This document shows, in pieces, positions 1 through 13,667 of a stretch of 64,000 nt of DNA. Position 1 is the first letter of the stretch. Each line of letters opens with the position of its first letter. Under the pieces are notes generated by a model. The model ran no database searches and was not told the origin of the DNA. It saw only the letters and a list, made by a program, of their open reading frames with translations. The DNA comes from Pyrus communis. Taxonomy: Eukaryota > Streptophyta > Magnoliopsida > Rosales > Rosaceae. Both the position numbers and the translations under genes were made by a program. The stretch lies in contig NC_084803.1 of the NCBI RefSeq assembly GCF_963583255.1, positions 6,686,238 through 6,750,237 on the forward strand, written 5' to 3'.

Positions 1-1152
1 GTGGCAATATTTTGTTTGCATAACTACAATTTTACCAAATAGCAATGTTATGCAATTTATTATGGCGTGAGAAATGGATATGCGTATTTTATTGGAAGTC
101 CTCCTGCTGCTTCCCTTTGCAGCATTCATTTCTTTTAAATTTGATGTGTAGTTGAAATTCAATGTCTAATTTGAGAGATGAGAAAAGGCCACATCTCGAA
201 TTCGAAGATGTGACTCAAATATCGACTCTCCTCGCCTGCTTTCGGAGGCGAACGGCCAGCGATCCAGAGATCTCCGATTGGAGAACCTCCTGTTTTGATC
301 GGAATAAAATTTGGAATGGCTACCGCGATGATATTAATCATTTGAAAAATGATTTGTAAATTAAGCATAAACTGATACCGACTCCTCAAAATTTGGTAGT
401 TTCAACTCCATTAACAACCGCTTATGAATCTTTTATCGGATTACATTTATCACGAGACTTCTACTAGTGTTTCATTTCTTTGCAGACGAAGCAGTTCTTC
501 ATATGTAAGGAGTCAAACAGTGTCTTTGTTTGGTAAGTACGTTGTGCCTTTGCACCAAGTTGCCAAAAAACAAAAAGTAATTACATACTAAATTACTGTC
601 CACAAACATCATTAGTGAGAAATTGATCAAGATTGCAAACAAGGAACATAGAGGGAAAAATAATAATCATGTCCTCGTCTACCTAGGCAAGAAAGAATGA
701 AGGCCATGGGGATTATGTAGCGAAGGTCGAATGAAAAACTAATAAGATTTGAAGCAATCAGCACATCTCATAACAGATTCAACAATGTACAATCCAGATG
801 TAGCTTTTCTTTTACATGTAAAACCACTCAAGAGATGAGATCCACAGCTAGCATCCCATCCCAGTGCCAATCCACTTCCTCTGTCTTCCCATGGATCTCG
901 TTCTTTCTTTCCTTCCTTCCTTCACTTCTTCTATTCTAGTTACGCCCTGCCAGAGGATACAATACGTCGTATGAAATTGATAGATGTACCGTAACTTCGG
1001 TTTATTATATGAAAGACGAGAGCTTGAGGGCTACGAAACCTAACGCCACACAGAAAATGAGTCGGTCTTTTAGATATTAAGGCCCAGATTAGTTTGTTAA
1101 ACAACTTTCTAATTCTGTGAAAACTTGAGAGCGAACGAATGTATAAGCTTAC
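1..1152. other. Window edge; no firm gene; 3' UTR of the DUF1644 gene near its right end
   Basis: I see no gene I can support here. A short open stretch at 162-359 (plus) and its mirror at 159-389 (minus) lack a recognisable domain and contain local palindromes, so I do not call them. The right part, roughly 880-1152, is likely the 3' untranslated region of the DUF1644 gene, which is transcribed leftwards. A minus-strand donor-like GTAAGC lies immediately after its stop codon, so the 3' UTR may itself be spliced. Confidence 0.4.
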
Positions 1153-2522
1153 CTAATTGTCATAGAAGCGAGAACGACGTCTACGGGAACTGCAAATAAA
1201 AGAGAAATATGCATAAATGTTAGGAAAAGACATGAAACAAATGAATTCTACAATCTTATACGGAAGTTAAACAAGAGCCGTATGCTCAGCGGTATGTACA
1301 TGTATGTGCCAGTATTGAGCTCTCCAAAAGCTGCACTTAAAGAGATTCCTACTGGCACAATCAGTCCAACAAGGAAATGAATCAAATGGTGCATTTGTTT
1401 AAGGGAATTTCAGAAAAGATGGTGGATTAGATATCTCGCACTCGTGTAATAGTCATTAACGATGATTGCTCGGGGATACATAGCATAACATGATAAGTTA
1501 CAGATTCCGTTTTGATTTTTAAAAAATGATGTCGAAACAAAAAGATACCATCATACAGATAAATGATGTCAACAATTAAAATCTAAAGAAATGCCATACA
1601 GGAAATGAAAAAGAAACATTACAGACCTGCGATAACTAGAGCCACCTCTGGAGGGGCCAGTTGTACTCATAAACTCATCATCCATCTCATCTGCCCTATA
1701 CTCAGGGAATTCAACAGATGTCACAGAACCTTCATCAGAATTTGAATTATCAGAGCTTGCTCGGCGACTTCCTCTTCTTGTGTCACCAACTCTTGACCTT
1801 CTTCTGTTTCTAGAATTCCTTAAGTTATCGAAAACCTGATATAAGATGCAGGAGGTCCACCAGTTGCGTTCATCCCCATGGAAGTCCTCAAATTCATCTC
1901 CAGTCTCATCATCACCATATTCAATCACATAGTCTCCTAAAACCACCCCACGAGGGACTTCTGAATGTATAGTGCTCAAAACATCTATGATCTCGGAGGA
2001 CTGCTGGAAATTTTCCCAATCAAGCTGCCGAGCAGGATCAATCTTTGAAGGACGAGAATGAGGGTGCTCCAGCTGAGCATGTTTTTGTAATTCCAAATAC
2101 GAACCCATAAATGTACATCGATGCTCCTCACAACAACGCTTCTTCACATCGAGATGTGCACGAGCCTTATCAACAACAACCCACCCAGTAACTTCCCCCC
2201 TACACAAAGGACAAGTAGGCTTGCAATCGTCTTCTGATGCCTTTGGCTCAGTATTTTCCACAGGATTCACAACTGGTTTTGAAGGAGATGACATACCATA
2301 TGCACTTTTGAAGCGGTCTAAACAATTGGAGTGTAAGTGGTCTGTGTCACAAACAAAAGGACGGCACCCTTTCTCATAAGATGAGCACTGAAGTAGTACA
2401 CCGTTGTGAGGAAAGTCCAAACATATAGGACAATTCACGTCTTCCCAGTTTACATTTAACTCAATATCATCCATATTGATTAAACAGGGTTGAAGCCCTC
2501 TTTGATTAGCTTCAAGGGCCAT
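1153..2522 (-). CDS. DUF1644 family zinc-finger protein
   Basis: Two coding exons: 1627-2522 and 1153-1189, joined across a 437-bp GT-AG intron. Together they encode 310 residues, and the last exon adds an Arg/Ser-rich tail ending in FYDN. The N-terminal part has paired Cys motifs of RING-like spacing (CPIC near residue 31, a Cys/His-rich middle, CPLC near residue 100). A second Cys/His block follows (CCEEHRC...H...H) and then the conserved tryptophan-containing segment typical of DUF1644. The tail is rich in Arg, Ser and acidic residues and looks disordered. DUF1644 proteins are plant-specific; some rice members are linked to salt and drought responses, but no reaction is established. The start at 2522 is the first Met of the long frame. 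Family assignment is firm, function unknown. Confidence 0.9.
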
Positions 2523-3900
2523 GACAGGGGATATTGCTTAGAATTAACACAAGCACATGGCATGCGCCGGATCAGAAGCACCACTTAAACAATGGAAACT
2601 CTGAGCATAGACTAACCAATCTTCCAGGTTAAAAGCCACTGATCCAATATGATAGCATCCTACATGAGGCTCTGCACAGTAAAGGATCACATAAGTATGA
2701 ATGAATAGAGTACGGCAAAGCTAGGAAGATGAAGAAATGCAAAATTGTTCACCATATTCTACACTCTTTGGAAAAAAAAAAACCTTCAATAACCTAGAAT
2801 TAAAAACAAAATTTCCAATGACTATGGCTATTAAAGCACATTAGAGGAACCATATAAATGACATATATTGAGAAAGAGGGACCACGCACGGGGGGTTATG
2901 AGAAGGATGAGTTTGTAGACATTACTCTAACAAGGATCAGTTGTAATGAGCCAAGTAAGACCAGTTTTCAAACAAATATACTGAAACCAGTACAACCCAT
3001 CAAAAACACTTTCTGTTAAATTAGCATATTACCAAAAAAAATTATGATCCAAATGCGCAGCAAGGTCACTAAGGAAAGTAAAGTATGTTCAGTATCCTTT
3101 GAATCGAAAGGAACCAGGTCAACTGTATGGATTTAGCCAAGCACAGTAACCAAACAACATAGAAAACAATATATATAATCTCAATTCGTTTGTTTCCTTC
3201 TTCTGAGTTGGTTTCAGTAGCCATTAGGTTACACTGTCTGCTTGTCAAATTCTCCGGGTTGAATGTTGATTAGTTCAACCCTTAAGAAAAGTCAACAGAA
3301 GCAAACAGCCATCGCAGAAAATCAATTTCCACAAGCGATTCCTTCAGCCTACTCAGTCAATATATATCATCCAATCAAATTCAACAACCAAATATCTTGA
3401 CACATTAGAACAGGCAAACCCAAGTAACTATGTCGAATTAGAAAACATCGATTAAGCTGTATGGATATTAAAAATAAATTAATCAGCTCAAAATCATTCA
3501 AATTAAACAAATTGATTAACATCCAGCATAAACAACAAAGAATCACAGTTGTTCTGACAAAATATGAATCAGAACCGGCAAGTAATCACAAAAACTGATC
3601 AAACCAAAACATGGGTTAATCAGTCAACTGAGAAATGATCCCAACAACCCAAGGCAGCAAAATCGTTGGTGAAAAGTTAAAAGATGAAAACTTTACTCTA
3701 ATGGGTATCCAGTAAAATCAACAAAAACCAATAAAATCAACCCAAATTCACAACCAAAGTATCAATCTGAAAGGGCAAAAGAAACCCAGAAAATAGAGAG
3801 AGAATTGGGAACCTGGGTCTCACCTATTATATGAGAATCTTCGATTGAAAAATGGGGGAAAACCCAAAGTGGCGATGGAGACCAAAGAGGAGGAGACAGA
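2523..3900 (-). other. 5' UTR of the DUF1644 gene with a large leader intron
   Basis: A leader exon ends at about 3834 with a minus-strand AG|GTGAGA donor. A good acceptor (TTTACTGTGCAG) precedes 2671, giving a leader intron of about 1.16 kb. The transcript start should lie near 3850-4080, where there are pyrimidine-rich runs. The inner leader exon (2523-2671) contains a minimal upstream ORF, ATG directly followed by TAG, at 2660-2665. Exon limits are inferred from splice motifs only. Confidence 0.5.
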
Positions 3901-6664
3901 GGGCCTCAGGAATGAGAGAGATTTTATTTTATTTTTTTGGTCTTTGTTCAAAGTTCTATGAGAGTAAAGAGAGCATTCTTTCTTGGTCTCTCTCTTTTGT
4001 TTATGTTTTGTGTGTGATTGGGAGAGGTCAGCTTTGGGAGGAGTAGGTTGGTAGGGTCTCTCTTTCTCTTTTCTACTTTTTTTTCTCGGTTTTCATCTTT
4101 TCCAAAAGATGGATATATATACCACTATTGCATGAGTTCCATTCTTTTTATCACCTGGTTGTCAAAAAATTCATGATCATTCCTTCTTAAATTTGTTAGG
4201 TGGTAAGATACAAACATTCAAAAGACGTTCACTCCACTTTTGATATCAATTTAACAATGAGTGACCACACATTTTTAATTAATCAGGTGATCAAGAAAAC
4301 GTTTACGTATATCATAAATATTCATATATACAAGGTAAAGTCACACATCAATTTTTCGAGTAAATGACTGTTGTGCCCTTTTTCTTTGACCAAAGCTCAT
4401 GTAAGAGTGACAGAATCCATTAGCGTTCACACTTTGTGATGTGGGGAGTGGAGTGGACAGTGGGGAGTTGTACTTAATTCAGCAAAATTATGGACAATTT
4501 GTTACTAGAATTTCACAGTAGTTTAATATGGATATGTCGACGCCGACACCTCCATAGTATGGTGGTTTATATATATTTTTTTCAAGGTTACGAGAAGAAG
4601 CACGAAGAGAGGAGAGCAGAAGGAGTTAACAGTCCTCGACGACTAAGTAAAAGATAGTTTTATTTTGGACTGAGACATACTTATAATCAGTTTTGCATTT
4701 ATTTTAATTTTTTTTTCTTTTTGTTATTCTTTATTACAATTTGGTATGTGTGAATTTAATATACGACATGATTTGTTTTAATAACGTTTTTCTTTTTCAG
4801 GTTAAAAAGAAACGTAAAAGATCGTATTTTGAAAAAATAAAATTATTTTATATGGTTGATCAAACATGAATTGGAGCTATCACACAGCGCTATAATCTGG
4901 TGATATTCTTCTTTATTTGAAAATAAGAGGTTTTAGGTTCGAATTTCGTGAATCACGAATTTAATACCAAATTAAATTTTCCATTATATATGGTTTAGTC
5001 CAATTCTCACTCTTTTTAATGTAAAACTATATCAATATACTCAAAAAGAAAAAACATTAACTGAAGTTGACAAAAAACGAAAAGAATGGATTTGACTTTC
5101 AAAAGGTTGGCGTGTGAAATTGTGATTTGTGAGGCGACGGGTTGTGCCCACACGGTTGGCGGTACTGCATTTGCATTGCATGCCTGGAAAGTCAAGCCTC
5201 CTCCTCGCACAGTCGCAGCTTCCCCAAAGTCAAAAGCTACTATTTTGTCCTTCATTTCTTTGGCGTAAAAGAACGACTAAAATATTTACGTTAAAATGAC
5301 ACTCTCATGATGGTGCGTAACATTTAATAGTACGAGTATTATACAAGATTTAACTGTTATAAAAATTTATTAAATTTTCAAATGTAAAACCTAATTATTA
5401 ATTTTATAGATCACTCATCGCGAAAGAAAAATTAAAAAATGCAGGATATGACTTTTAAATTTAAATTTTAGGTCGAGAAAATTTACGTGCGTGACATGAA
5501 GGATATAAAAAAAACTTTCACAATACGTGCACACAATCTTGATATCGTATATCAATGAGACGCATGTGTAAACTTTATTCACATGACATTATATGAGAAC
5601 ACGTGGCGTCTTAATAGCGGACAAATACTGTCGAATCAGATGTGATAAACCTCTTTTACAGTTCAGTCACAATGACAGTGTACTCTTGTCAGCTCTTAGT
5701 GTTAAGTTATTGTGTGAGAATTGTTCATACCCACAACAACCTCAAAAAAATATGCATATAAGAAAGTGAGATTGCTGGTTTTTAGTCATGTTTGGCGGAA
5801 TTAGACGTGCAAGTGTTACATGATAATGATTTTCATGATTTTAGTCCCATTGTTTAATTAGAGATCAATTCAAATAACACGGCAAGTGGCTGGTTCCAAT
5901 ATCTAATATTTTAATTACAATAAACGAATGTGAAAGAAGAAACCAAGTCGATTTTATTTATTTATTTGCTCAATTATTTAATTTTCTTTTTCATTAATAT
6001 GACATCAGAAGAATTTTATAGAAGATCCTACGGTATCATGGATTTCATCTCGTGCAAACGAAAGAGTTGAGAAAATTTATATAATCAATTAATTAAAAAT
6101 GTTTTACGAGGAGCAAACGATAATTAGCAGATATTATTAATTAATTTATCGCAATGTAGAGAAATGATTCTTTTAACTAAGTTTAGGCTGTGACAAGATT
6201 AAGAACCAATACTCCCGGACTTCTAACTCGGAGACCAATAATTAGGCCAAAATCCAGAAACCAATCCTCCTACGACTGCAGTTAAGAAAAATTACTGTAA
6301 GAACGGAGGATTTGAAATGACGTCGGATGCAGGGATAAATGCAGTTAAGAAAAAAATTATACACGAAACCCTGATTAATTTTCATTTCACGTAAATATTT
6401 GAAAGAACCAAAAAATTTTGCAAATTACCTATATAGGTCCTCAACAAGGTACAAACCACTTGGTGCGTGCATGTGTATATATAGTTTATGAGCCGAGACT
6501 ACTGAATGCACATACAACAACCGAACCTCGAAATTCCTATCAAACCCCAAAATTATCCGCCACTACCAAAAACTGACCTAATCCCCGGAACCCCATTGCG
6601 GGTTGGTAGAGTGTATGACCAGTCGATCCAATTCTCGTAGCACACAATCGTAACTGCGCGCGAA
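3901..6664. other. Intergenic: DUF1644 promoter side and HBS1 3' side
   Basis: AT-rich spacer. The left part should hold the promoter of the leftward DUF1644 gene; the last ~200 bp should be the 3' UTR of the HBS1-like gene. A SINE-like stretch lies at about 4877-5040 (separate entry). Short frames at 5016-5268 overlap on both strands and show no domain. I see nothing else I can name. Confidence 0.4.
4877..5040 (+). mobile_element. tRNA-derived SINE-like remnant
   Basis: The stretch has a tRNA-like head followed by an intact B-box-type core, GGTTCGAATTTCG, at about 4937-4949. The preceding text (AAGAGGTTTTAGG) matches in style the SINE at 41671-41838 and the copy near 49830. No clear target duplication was found, so limits are approximate. 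Confidence 0.45.
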
Positions 6665-9600
6665 CTACTTCTGCTCCTCTATAATCCGGGTTACAACACC
6701 GACAGCAATAGTGCTTCCTGACGCCCTCAAAAAGGCCCTCCCAAGGGCTCTGGAGTTGGAGAACTCTTCAACACAAACCGGTGCATGAAGAATTACCTGA
6801 AATACGGGCAGGAAAGGATCGGAATAATGTTACTGTTACTACCAAAAGTACAGTGAGGTTAACCTGTAAACTGTAAACTGAAAGAGCAGCAATGGTTTTG
6901 ATTTTATTCACCTCTATGACCGCGCTCTGCTTTGCAGTAAGACAGCGAGGAGCCTTTCTTGTCACTTTTCCAGTCTTTGGATCAAGCAATGATGAAATCT
7001 TTACCACTCTCGCAGCCTCCTTCGCGTGGTGTATGTGGAATTCCAACTGCTCATTCCAGATGTATTATATATTTGATTTCCACAAAAAGAGTGGCGCAAA
7101 AAGAAAAGTAAAATTTTCATGCAAATGAAATACACACCTGAGAGCCAATTAAAATCGGGGTTGTAACATCCAAAACAAGCACCTTCAATTCCAAATGTTT
7201 TGCAACTGCAACTGGAAAACTTGGGTGACAGAGCACACCTCCTGCCATCACACGACCTCCATCAATGCCTTGCAGAGTAACAGCCACATTGTCTCCAGCC
7301 CTTGCAATTGCACAAGCCTGAGAGTCACGTTCTAACGAGCGTACAGTCCCTGATTCTCCCGAAGGCATAACCAGAACCTACACAATTCACCAGATTATGG
7401 CTATGGTACAAGGAAAGATACAGGAGTGGTAAAGCAAACGAACTGCTGACTCATATTAGATGTACTTGAATTTAATTAAAGTGATTACTTGCATTAGAAT
7501 ATGCATGAGCCTGCCATCTAATCATAAGGACAACTTTCTCCAGGTAACATTAAAAGAGAAACAGACAGCCAGTTCAATAGCTCATGTCCACCAAACCCAA
7601 TGAGCAACAAACTGTGGTATATAAATACAATAAATTCCGATGCAACCAATTGCGTGAATGTATCACTTAATCTTGAACTACAAATTGTGGTATATAAGTA
7701 TAAAAATTCCAAAGCAATCCAATCGTGTGAATGTATCACTTAATCTTGAACTACATCAAGACTTTCGTTAACTGTGTTCACGTGTAAAAGTTGTATGACA
7801 ATGTCACTTTTCAGAATACTAATATAGACCAGTCTGATAAAAGGACAATTTTCCATATGCATGCATGTGAGCTGTACATGTGTGTGAAAATTCTCGAACA
7901 GAGGAAATATCTATGATCTTAACCGATTCAATGAACTTTTCATATGAGAAATGACAGACGTGTAGTCAGATTACTTATGGAAACTTCTAATACTATCCAC
8001 CAACATACCTTGAATCCACTTCGAAGAGCTCCTGCTTCCAATTTACCACAAGCAGACACCTGTCCTTGTGAAGAAGATTTGATGACATCACATATAGGCA
8101 TCAGCAATGGCTTTGAAAACTCTCTTGTAGGAGGTTTGAGGGAATCAATTGCATCCAACAGGTAAGGTCCACGGTACCTGCAATTCAGTTACCTCAAACT
8201 ATTTTCACTCACAATATCAGCAGCAATAAGGAAAAGTTCTCCAAAGTTTTCATTAAGAATGCCACGATTGTCTACTTCTTAAGGCGAGCTACTATCAACA
8301 TGAACTTTTGATTTTATTACATGAGGCCCTACTGAAAATGAACCTCACATAAAACAAGTTACTATCCCGGTATTCTCCTTACAGTGGCTTCTGAATGATA
8401 TGAAAAGTTTTCATAAATAAAAAGATGAAGATCCTTCAAGAGGGTGAAAATGTATTTGATGCAGAGCAAAGCTTGCTTTGAGAGGCGGAGTTTGAGATAG
8501 AATAGGAGAGTGAGGGAGGAGGGTGAGTAACATGAAGAGAAACAAGTAGACCAAAAACTTCTTAATGAAGCCCAGAATTTAGCTAATACACAAAATTCTA
8601 ATCCTAATATGTAAAATAAAAATGAGTTCGCACCTACATTTCGAATAAAGACAACATTTCATCTTTTATCCATCATCAGCAGTGATTTTAAAGAGATGAA
8701 AAACAAGTGCACTCACCAAGACAATAAACGGACATCAGAAGGAGCTGCCACCAAATTCTGATTTTCCATGGCACTCAATGGAATCCAAGACACCCAAGAA
8801 TCTCTGAAACCACAGGAACGGAGAAATGTTCCAAGTGTCTGTCTGATCAAATCAAATCGATCCTTGGAATACTCAACAATATCCATCTTGTTAATAGCAA
8901 CTATAATTTGATCAACACCAAAACTTCTAATAAGTTGTGCATGCTCCCTTGTCTGTCCCTTGCCAACATCCATACCAGCTTCGAATGCACCAACAGACGC
9001 ATCTATGAGAAGTATCGCAGCATCAGCTTGTGTTGCCCCAGATATCATGTTAGGAACAAAATCTTTATGGCCAGGTGAGTCAAGCACAACAACATGATAT
9101 TTTCTGGAATCAAAGTATGCAACAGCCACTGTCATAGTTATTCCTCTTTCCCTCTCTTCGGTACTCTCATCCAATGCCCAAGCATACGCGAAGGACCCCT
9201 TTCCCTGATTAAATCATGAACCCAACTTGAACACGAGATTCAAGCTTCAAAAGTACTCAAATAAAAAATCGCAATTAGATTACCTGCAAGTTTGCCTCTT
9301 TCTCATATTTGTGCATTTCTTTCTGAGATATCCTTCCCAAAAGGTGAAGCAACCTACCTGAGAGTGTTGATTTTCCAGAATCAACATGACCAACCTACAA
9401 TAACAAGTGAAACAAAAATTGGCTCCATTTCCTATCAACTGACAGTAGGAGGAGGACAACGAGTAGGATTGTAAGACCATAATCTAGTGGGGCTTACTAT
9501 TGCAAGATTCAGTTGAGTCAGTGTATCTACAGCTTGGTCAGGAAGCATCCACTTCTCGGGTTTATAGTCCGCTTGTGAACGAGATTCTCCAACACTAACA

Positions 9601-11943
9601 CTATTAGAATATCCAGATCGAGCATCCAAAGTCATGTTTTTCAAGCCACTGGTAACACTCTGTGACTTGCCCCTAATTTCAGAAGTGCTCTCAACCCCAC
9701 TGTCACGTCTGCTTGTTGGCTGCGAAGCAGATGAACTCTCTGAAAATTTACCATTTTCTTGTATAGTAATCGCACCACTACTTCCATGGTGATAACTAAC
9801 TGTCCGATTCTCCAACTTATTTTGCTTATCTAATCTACCTTGTTCTCTTTTTTGTGCCATTGTAGATGAGCTACCTGACCATTCAGCACTTGATTGTGTG
9901 CTAACTACACTACTCTTCTTCGCAACATTTGAGTAAGCTTTTGAAGATTTCAAGTCAATAACACCAGCTGCAAATAAAACATATTAGAGAACCATATCAA
10001 ACAATTTTATCTCACAAAAAGACTAATAAAAGTATATTTAGAAAACTCACCAATATAGCTTGTTTTCTGAAAAATAGATACTTCTAATCACTTAATGCAC
10101 TAGGAAGGCATTATATGTCAGTTACCGTAGCAGACTTCTTCTCAGTCCAAAACCAATCAAAGAAAAAAACATTAAGAGTCTGAAGGAAACCCATTGTTGA
10201 AGACCCCCAAACAAATTCAAACAATGAAAAGTTCTGTCCAGGTTTTGGCAAGGACTTTTAGATCACTTATATTGAAAGTCTGGATTACATATATTATGCT
10301 ATCAAAAATCTCAAATATTAAGATAGCTTTCTTCTAGTCCATAGGTTACTATATAATAATACGGGAACCTTTCTGTGTGGACTGTAAGTTGTGACAAAAC
10401 AATACCCACAATGGAATTTTAATAATATAAGAAAAGCATACCTTTTGAACCTGTTTTGGAGGACCACAATCCATTAGAAACCACGTCATCTGGGGATGGA
10501 ACATCAAACTTGAAAGGAGCTGTATCATCAAAGCAAGCAAAGTTAGAACTCAGAACATATATGCCACAAATATATATAATGACATTCTTTAAGTGGTAAA
10601 AGATGGTAGATGCTTGGATTAAAAAGTATCTCTCAACTGTGAAAATGGTGATGTTCTAACTCTACTCTAAATCATCTTTAGGAAAAAGAGTGCAGACCTA
10701 TATCAATACGGTGTTTGTTATGAACATTAAAAGTGTTATGGAATTCATGAATAGGTCCTTTGAAATCCCCAAGCCTGTGGAAGTTATTGCCCTCTTCTAT
10801 CATAGAATCATCTTTCTGCTGATGAAATAGTACAGCCTGTTTTGGCTTCTGGTGCGGCAATGATGCAAAAATAGACTTGGCCATTATAGATACTCCAGAA
10901 TCTTTGCATCTGCCTTCAACTGCATGAAAGAGATTTCTAAAAAGGGCAATGAACTTGACTTTTATTTTGTTTTTTAAAAGGCATTAAATTGAAATGAAAC
11001 CTGAGTAACAAAGACTAACATACAAACTGTTCCTTAAAAAAGATGAGATCTACCCAAAGGGCGATGTCATATAATATAAGATTAAGCACGGTATCCTTTC
11101 CCAAACCAACAAATACATGCAAAATCTTCTTATATAAAAAAATACAAGAGGAGGGTTTAGGCAATGGAATGTCCTTGCCACACAGAACTCCCAGGAAATA
11201 AAAAGTAAGAAACTCACAGAGTAGCTCACAAAGGTTTAGGATACACTCAATACCTGTTTTATTATCTCTAATGCTTTTAGACAAAGGGTTGCGAAGAACC
11301 CCACAAATGTCACATGCAGACATATTCTCTTCATTATCATACGTGCAAATGGAACAACTCCAGACCTTAGGCCTTTCAGTTTCCCGCTTTGACTCAACTG
11401 CTTTGCCTGTTACTGCTATTACACATTCAGCAGCAGATACAACAGTTAAGATGTATATATGTAATGGCTGTAATTAGTAGATGAACAAGGTAAAGAGATA
11501 AATAAGGAATTTTTTGACAAAGACTTGGCATTGACAAACTTAGCATTTTTCAGATTGCAAGGTAGTATGTCATTATGTGAAATCTCAAATACTGGACAAA
11601 CAAACATTTTCTACTTCTAGATTGCAAAAGTATATTCCAAGATGAAAGTGAATTAAATCTTTGCATTTTTGAAGAGTGAACCAACAAAATAGATCCATCA
11701 AACCAAATATACACTACCAAAAATGGAAGGAAGCAAACTAAGAATTACTTCAAAGCTGTAAACGACCATGCAGATTCAAGGACAACTTTGGGTGAAGAAT
11801 GAAAATAAATTCAAGTAAAACGATCACTAACCATTCTTTTCTATTCCAGACTCATCATCATCATCATCATAATCATAATCATAATCTTCGTAAGCATCGT
11901 ACTCATCATCATAATCAATTCCGTAGTTTACTTTATGAGGCAT
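6665..11943 (-). CDS. HBS1: HBS1-like translational GTPase (ribosome rescue; possible HBS1/SKI7 dual gene)
   Basis: Eleven coding exons (11832-11943, 11254-11412, 10698-10919, 10442-10519, 9498-9967, 9284-9394, 8717-9204, 8009-8177, 7138-7377, 6912-7046, 6665-6796) give 771 residues with no internal stop. An acidic Asp/Tyr-rich N-terminus is followed by a RanBP2-type zinc finger (W55, C57, C60, C71, C74). Next comes the HBS1-type [13 protein letters not shown] segment (~residues 165-180), a Ser-rich linker and an EF1A-like GTPase: GHVDSGKST at 349-357 (P-loop), DSPGH at 426-430 and NKMD at 489-492, then two beta-barrel domains. HBS1 works with Pelota to dissociate stalled ribosomes in no-go/non-stop mRNA decay in the cytosol. 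The linker and PSPDDVV region separate it from canonical EF1A and from eRF3. In plants this locus is reported to be alternatively spliced into HBS1 and SKI7 forms. Confidence 0.93.
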
Positions 11944-12650
11944 GGTCCTATGGAAAGAACTGGCTCAATTAGATACAAATATACATACATATAAAAAGTC
12001 AGTAACCACAAAACAAAATGAGCAACATACCCAGTGCATACACCGCCGCAGCCCTTAAGACGGGTTGATTTACTAAGCGTGACTTAATCAAAACCAGAAC
12101 AATGCTTATTCAATGCCGAAAACTATCGTAAGAGTTTGAATTCCAGCTGCGCAATGAATTGCTCTATCTCTCTGCCACATGAATGAAGCTGCACCCAATC
12201 ACACGAAAACCCGAAAACAATCAGTTGCCTATTACAAAATTGAAATGCTCTGCTTTCTAAAAAGAAGAAGATCTGAAAAATCAAAACTTGAAGCAACTGG
12301 GAGAAAATAGAAAAGCAAATTCAAATCAACAGCTTTCTCAGCAACCAAACAAGTTTAGAACAGCTTGTTAATTACGCATTTATGCCGAATGAGAAATTTG
12401 GGGGAAAATTCAGTAAAATTCGATGAAAAGTAAAATCCGATGAAGAAATTCCAAGAGACGCAGTGGCGCACATTGAAATTGGATGAATTGGAATGCTTGA
12501 AGAGGAGAATTAGGGTTTACCTGGTGCAGCAGGAGTAGTGAGGAGCAAAGGGAGAAGATGGTACTTTTTCCTTTTCTTCTTCTTCTTCTTGTTCCCTTTC
12601 TTCTTCTTCTTGTTCGTTTCCTGTGGGGTTAATACTGGGACTGGATATTA
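11944..12650 (-). other. HBS1 5' UTR exons and proximal promoter, with a telo-box
   Basis: The ATG exon starts just upstream of the ATG after an acceptor (TTTCCATAG). A second leader exon lies at about 12031-12189, and a first leader exon ends near 12527 at CACCAG|GTAAAC. Right after that donor sits AAACCCTAA (minus strand, about 12511-12520), a telo-box often found near the start of plant translation-apparatus genes. The first leader exon is rich in Glu-like GAA repeats (12565-12615). Exon limits are inferred from splice motifs. Confidence 0.5.
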
Positions 12651-13667
12651 TGGAGGAAACTGAAGGAAAGAGGTTTCCCGAACACCTTCTAGGCTCCTAC
12701 TACTAAAATTTTCGACCAAAAATAAATAAAAATCTTTCCAATAAAATAAAAAACCTTTTTTCTTTTCTTTTGGTTGGATGAATTGAGAAAACCGGAATTT
12801 TGGGGAAAAGAAATTGAAATTGGATATAATACCTACATGTATTCAATGTAACTAGCATATGTCCACATATTTTGCTTTAAATTCAAACTCATTTAACGGT
12901 AATAAATAAGATGGTGAATATTATTGCCACTTTGGTGAGCAAAAATGCACTCTTGTGTATGTGCCTAATTTTTTTTCTTCTTATTTTTAAAATGAGAAGG
13001 AAAGAGAGGGAGAGAAAGAAAAAACTTGGAAATTATGGCGTTCACTTCATAATATAATTCAATGATCCGAACTTTTTATCTTTTATGCCTTCTCTCAAAG
13101 GTCATGTCTATAAAAAATCATCCAAATCTGAAATCATATGACTGTTAGATTAAGAGTTTATGGTTTCTTTGTAAAAACATATTCGTCAATTTTCTTCACT
13201 ACAAATGAATCTCTTAATGATTTTGGATTTGTCTAATTTTTTTCAAGGATGATATGAATGATGTTATAACTTATAACCCAAAAAAAAGGTCCAAGTAATA
13301 AATAGCACCCACAAGATTACCTTGACCTTCAACGACTCTATAAGTATCTCTCTCATTGGTTCTAGAATTAAACAAGAATTAATTACAAATATTTGGTAAT
13401 AATATCACTACTACTTCAATTTGCCCCAAAAGGGATAATATTTTGTGATTTGCCCCAAAAACTGCAATTGGTTTGCAGATACTTTTTGCTATATACCATA
13501 TGACCCTTCGTATACATATACAGTGAAGGTTTATCATTTACAACATTTGCAAGGCAATTTACAACTTTGAGGTAGCAGGTTCTCATCCGATAAGAGTGTA
13601 AACATTCTGTGTCGTATAATACTCGTAAGTTGGATTACGTTTTTGAAGCTCAACTCCAAAACTTGGT
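12651..13667. other. Intergenic: upstream of HBS1, 3' flank of ABC1K1
   Basis: AT-rich spacer of about 1 kb. The left side is the expected HBS1 promoter and the right side the 3' UTR of the ABC1K gene. No other gene, inverted repeat or element recognised. Confidence 0.4.

Noticed and set aside
162..359. Open frames on both strands at the left edge
   Set aside because: Short, mutually overlapping, no domain, and rich in local palindromes; no splice or promoter support.
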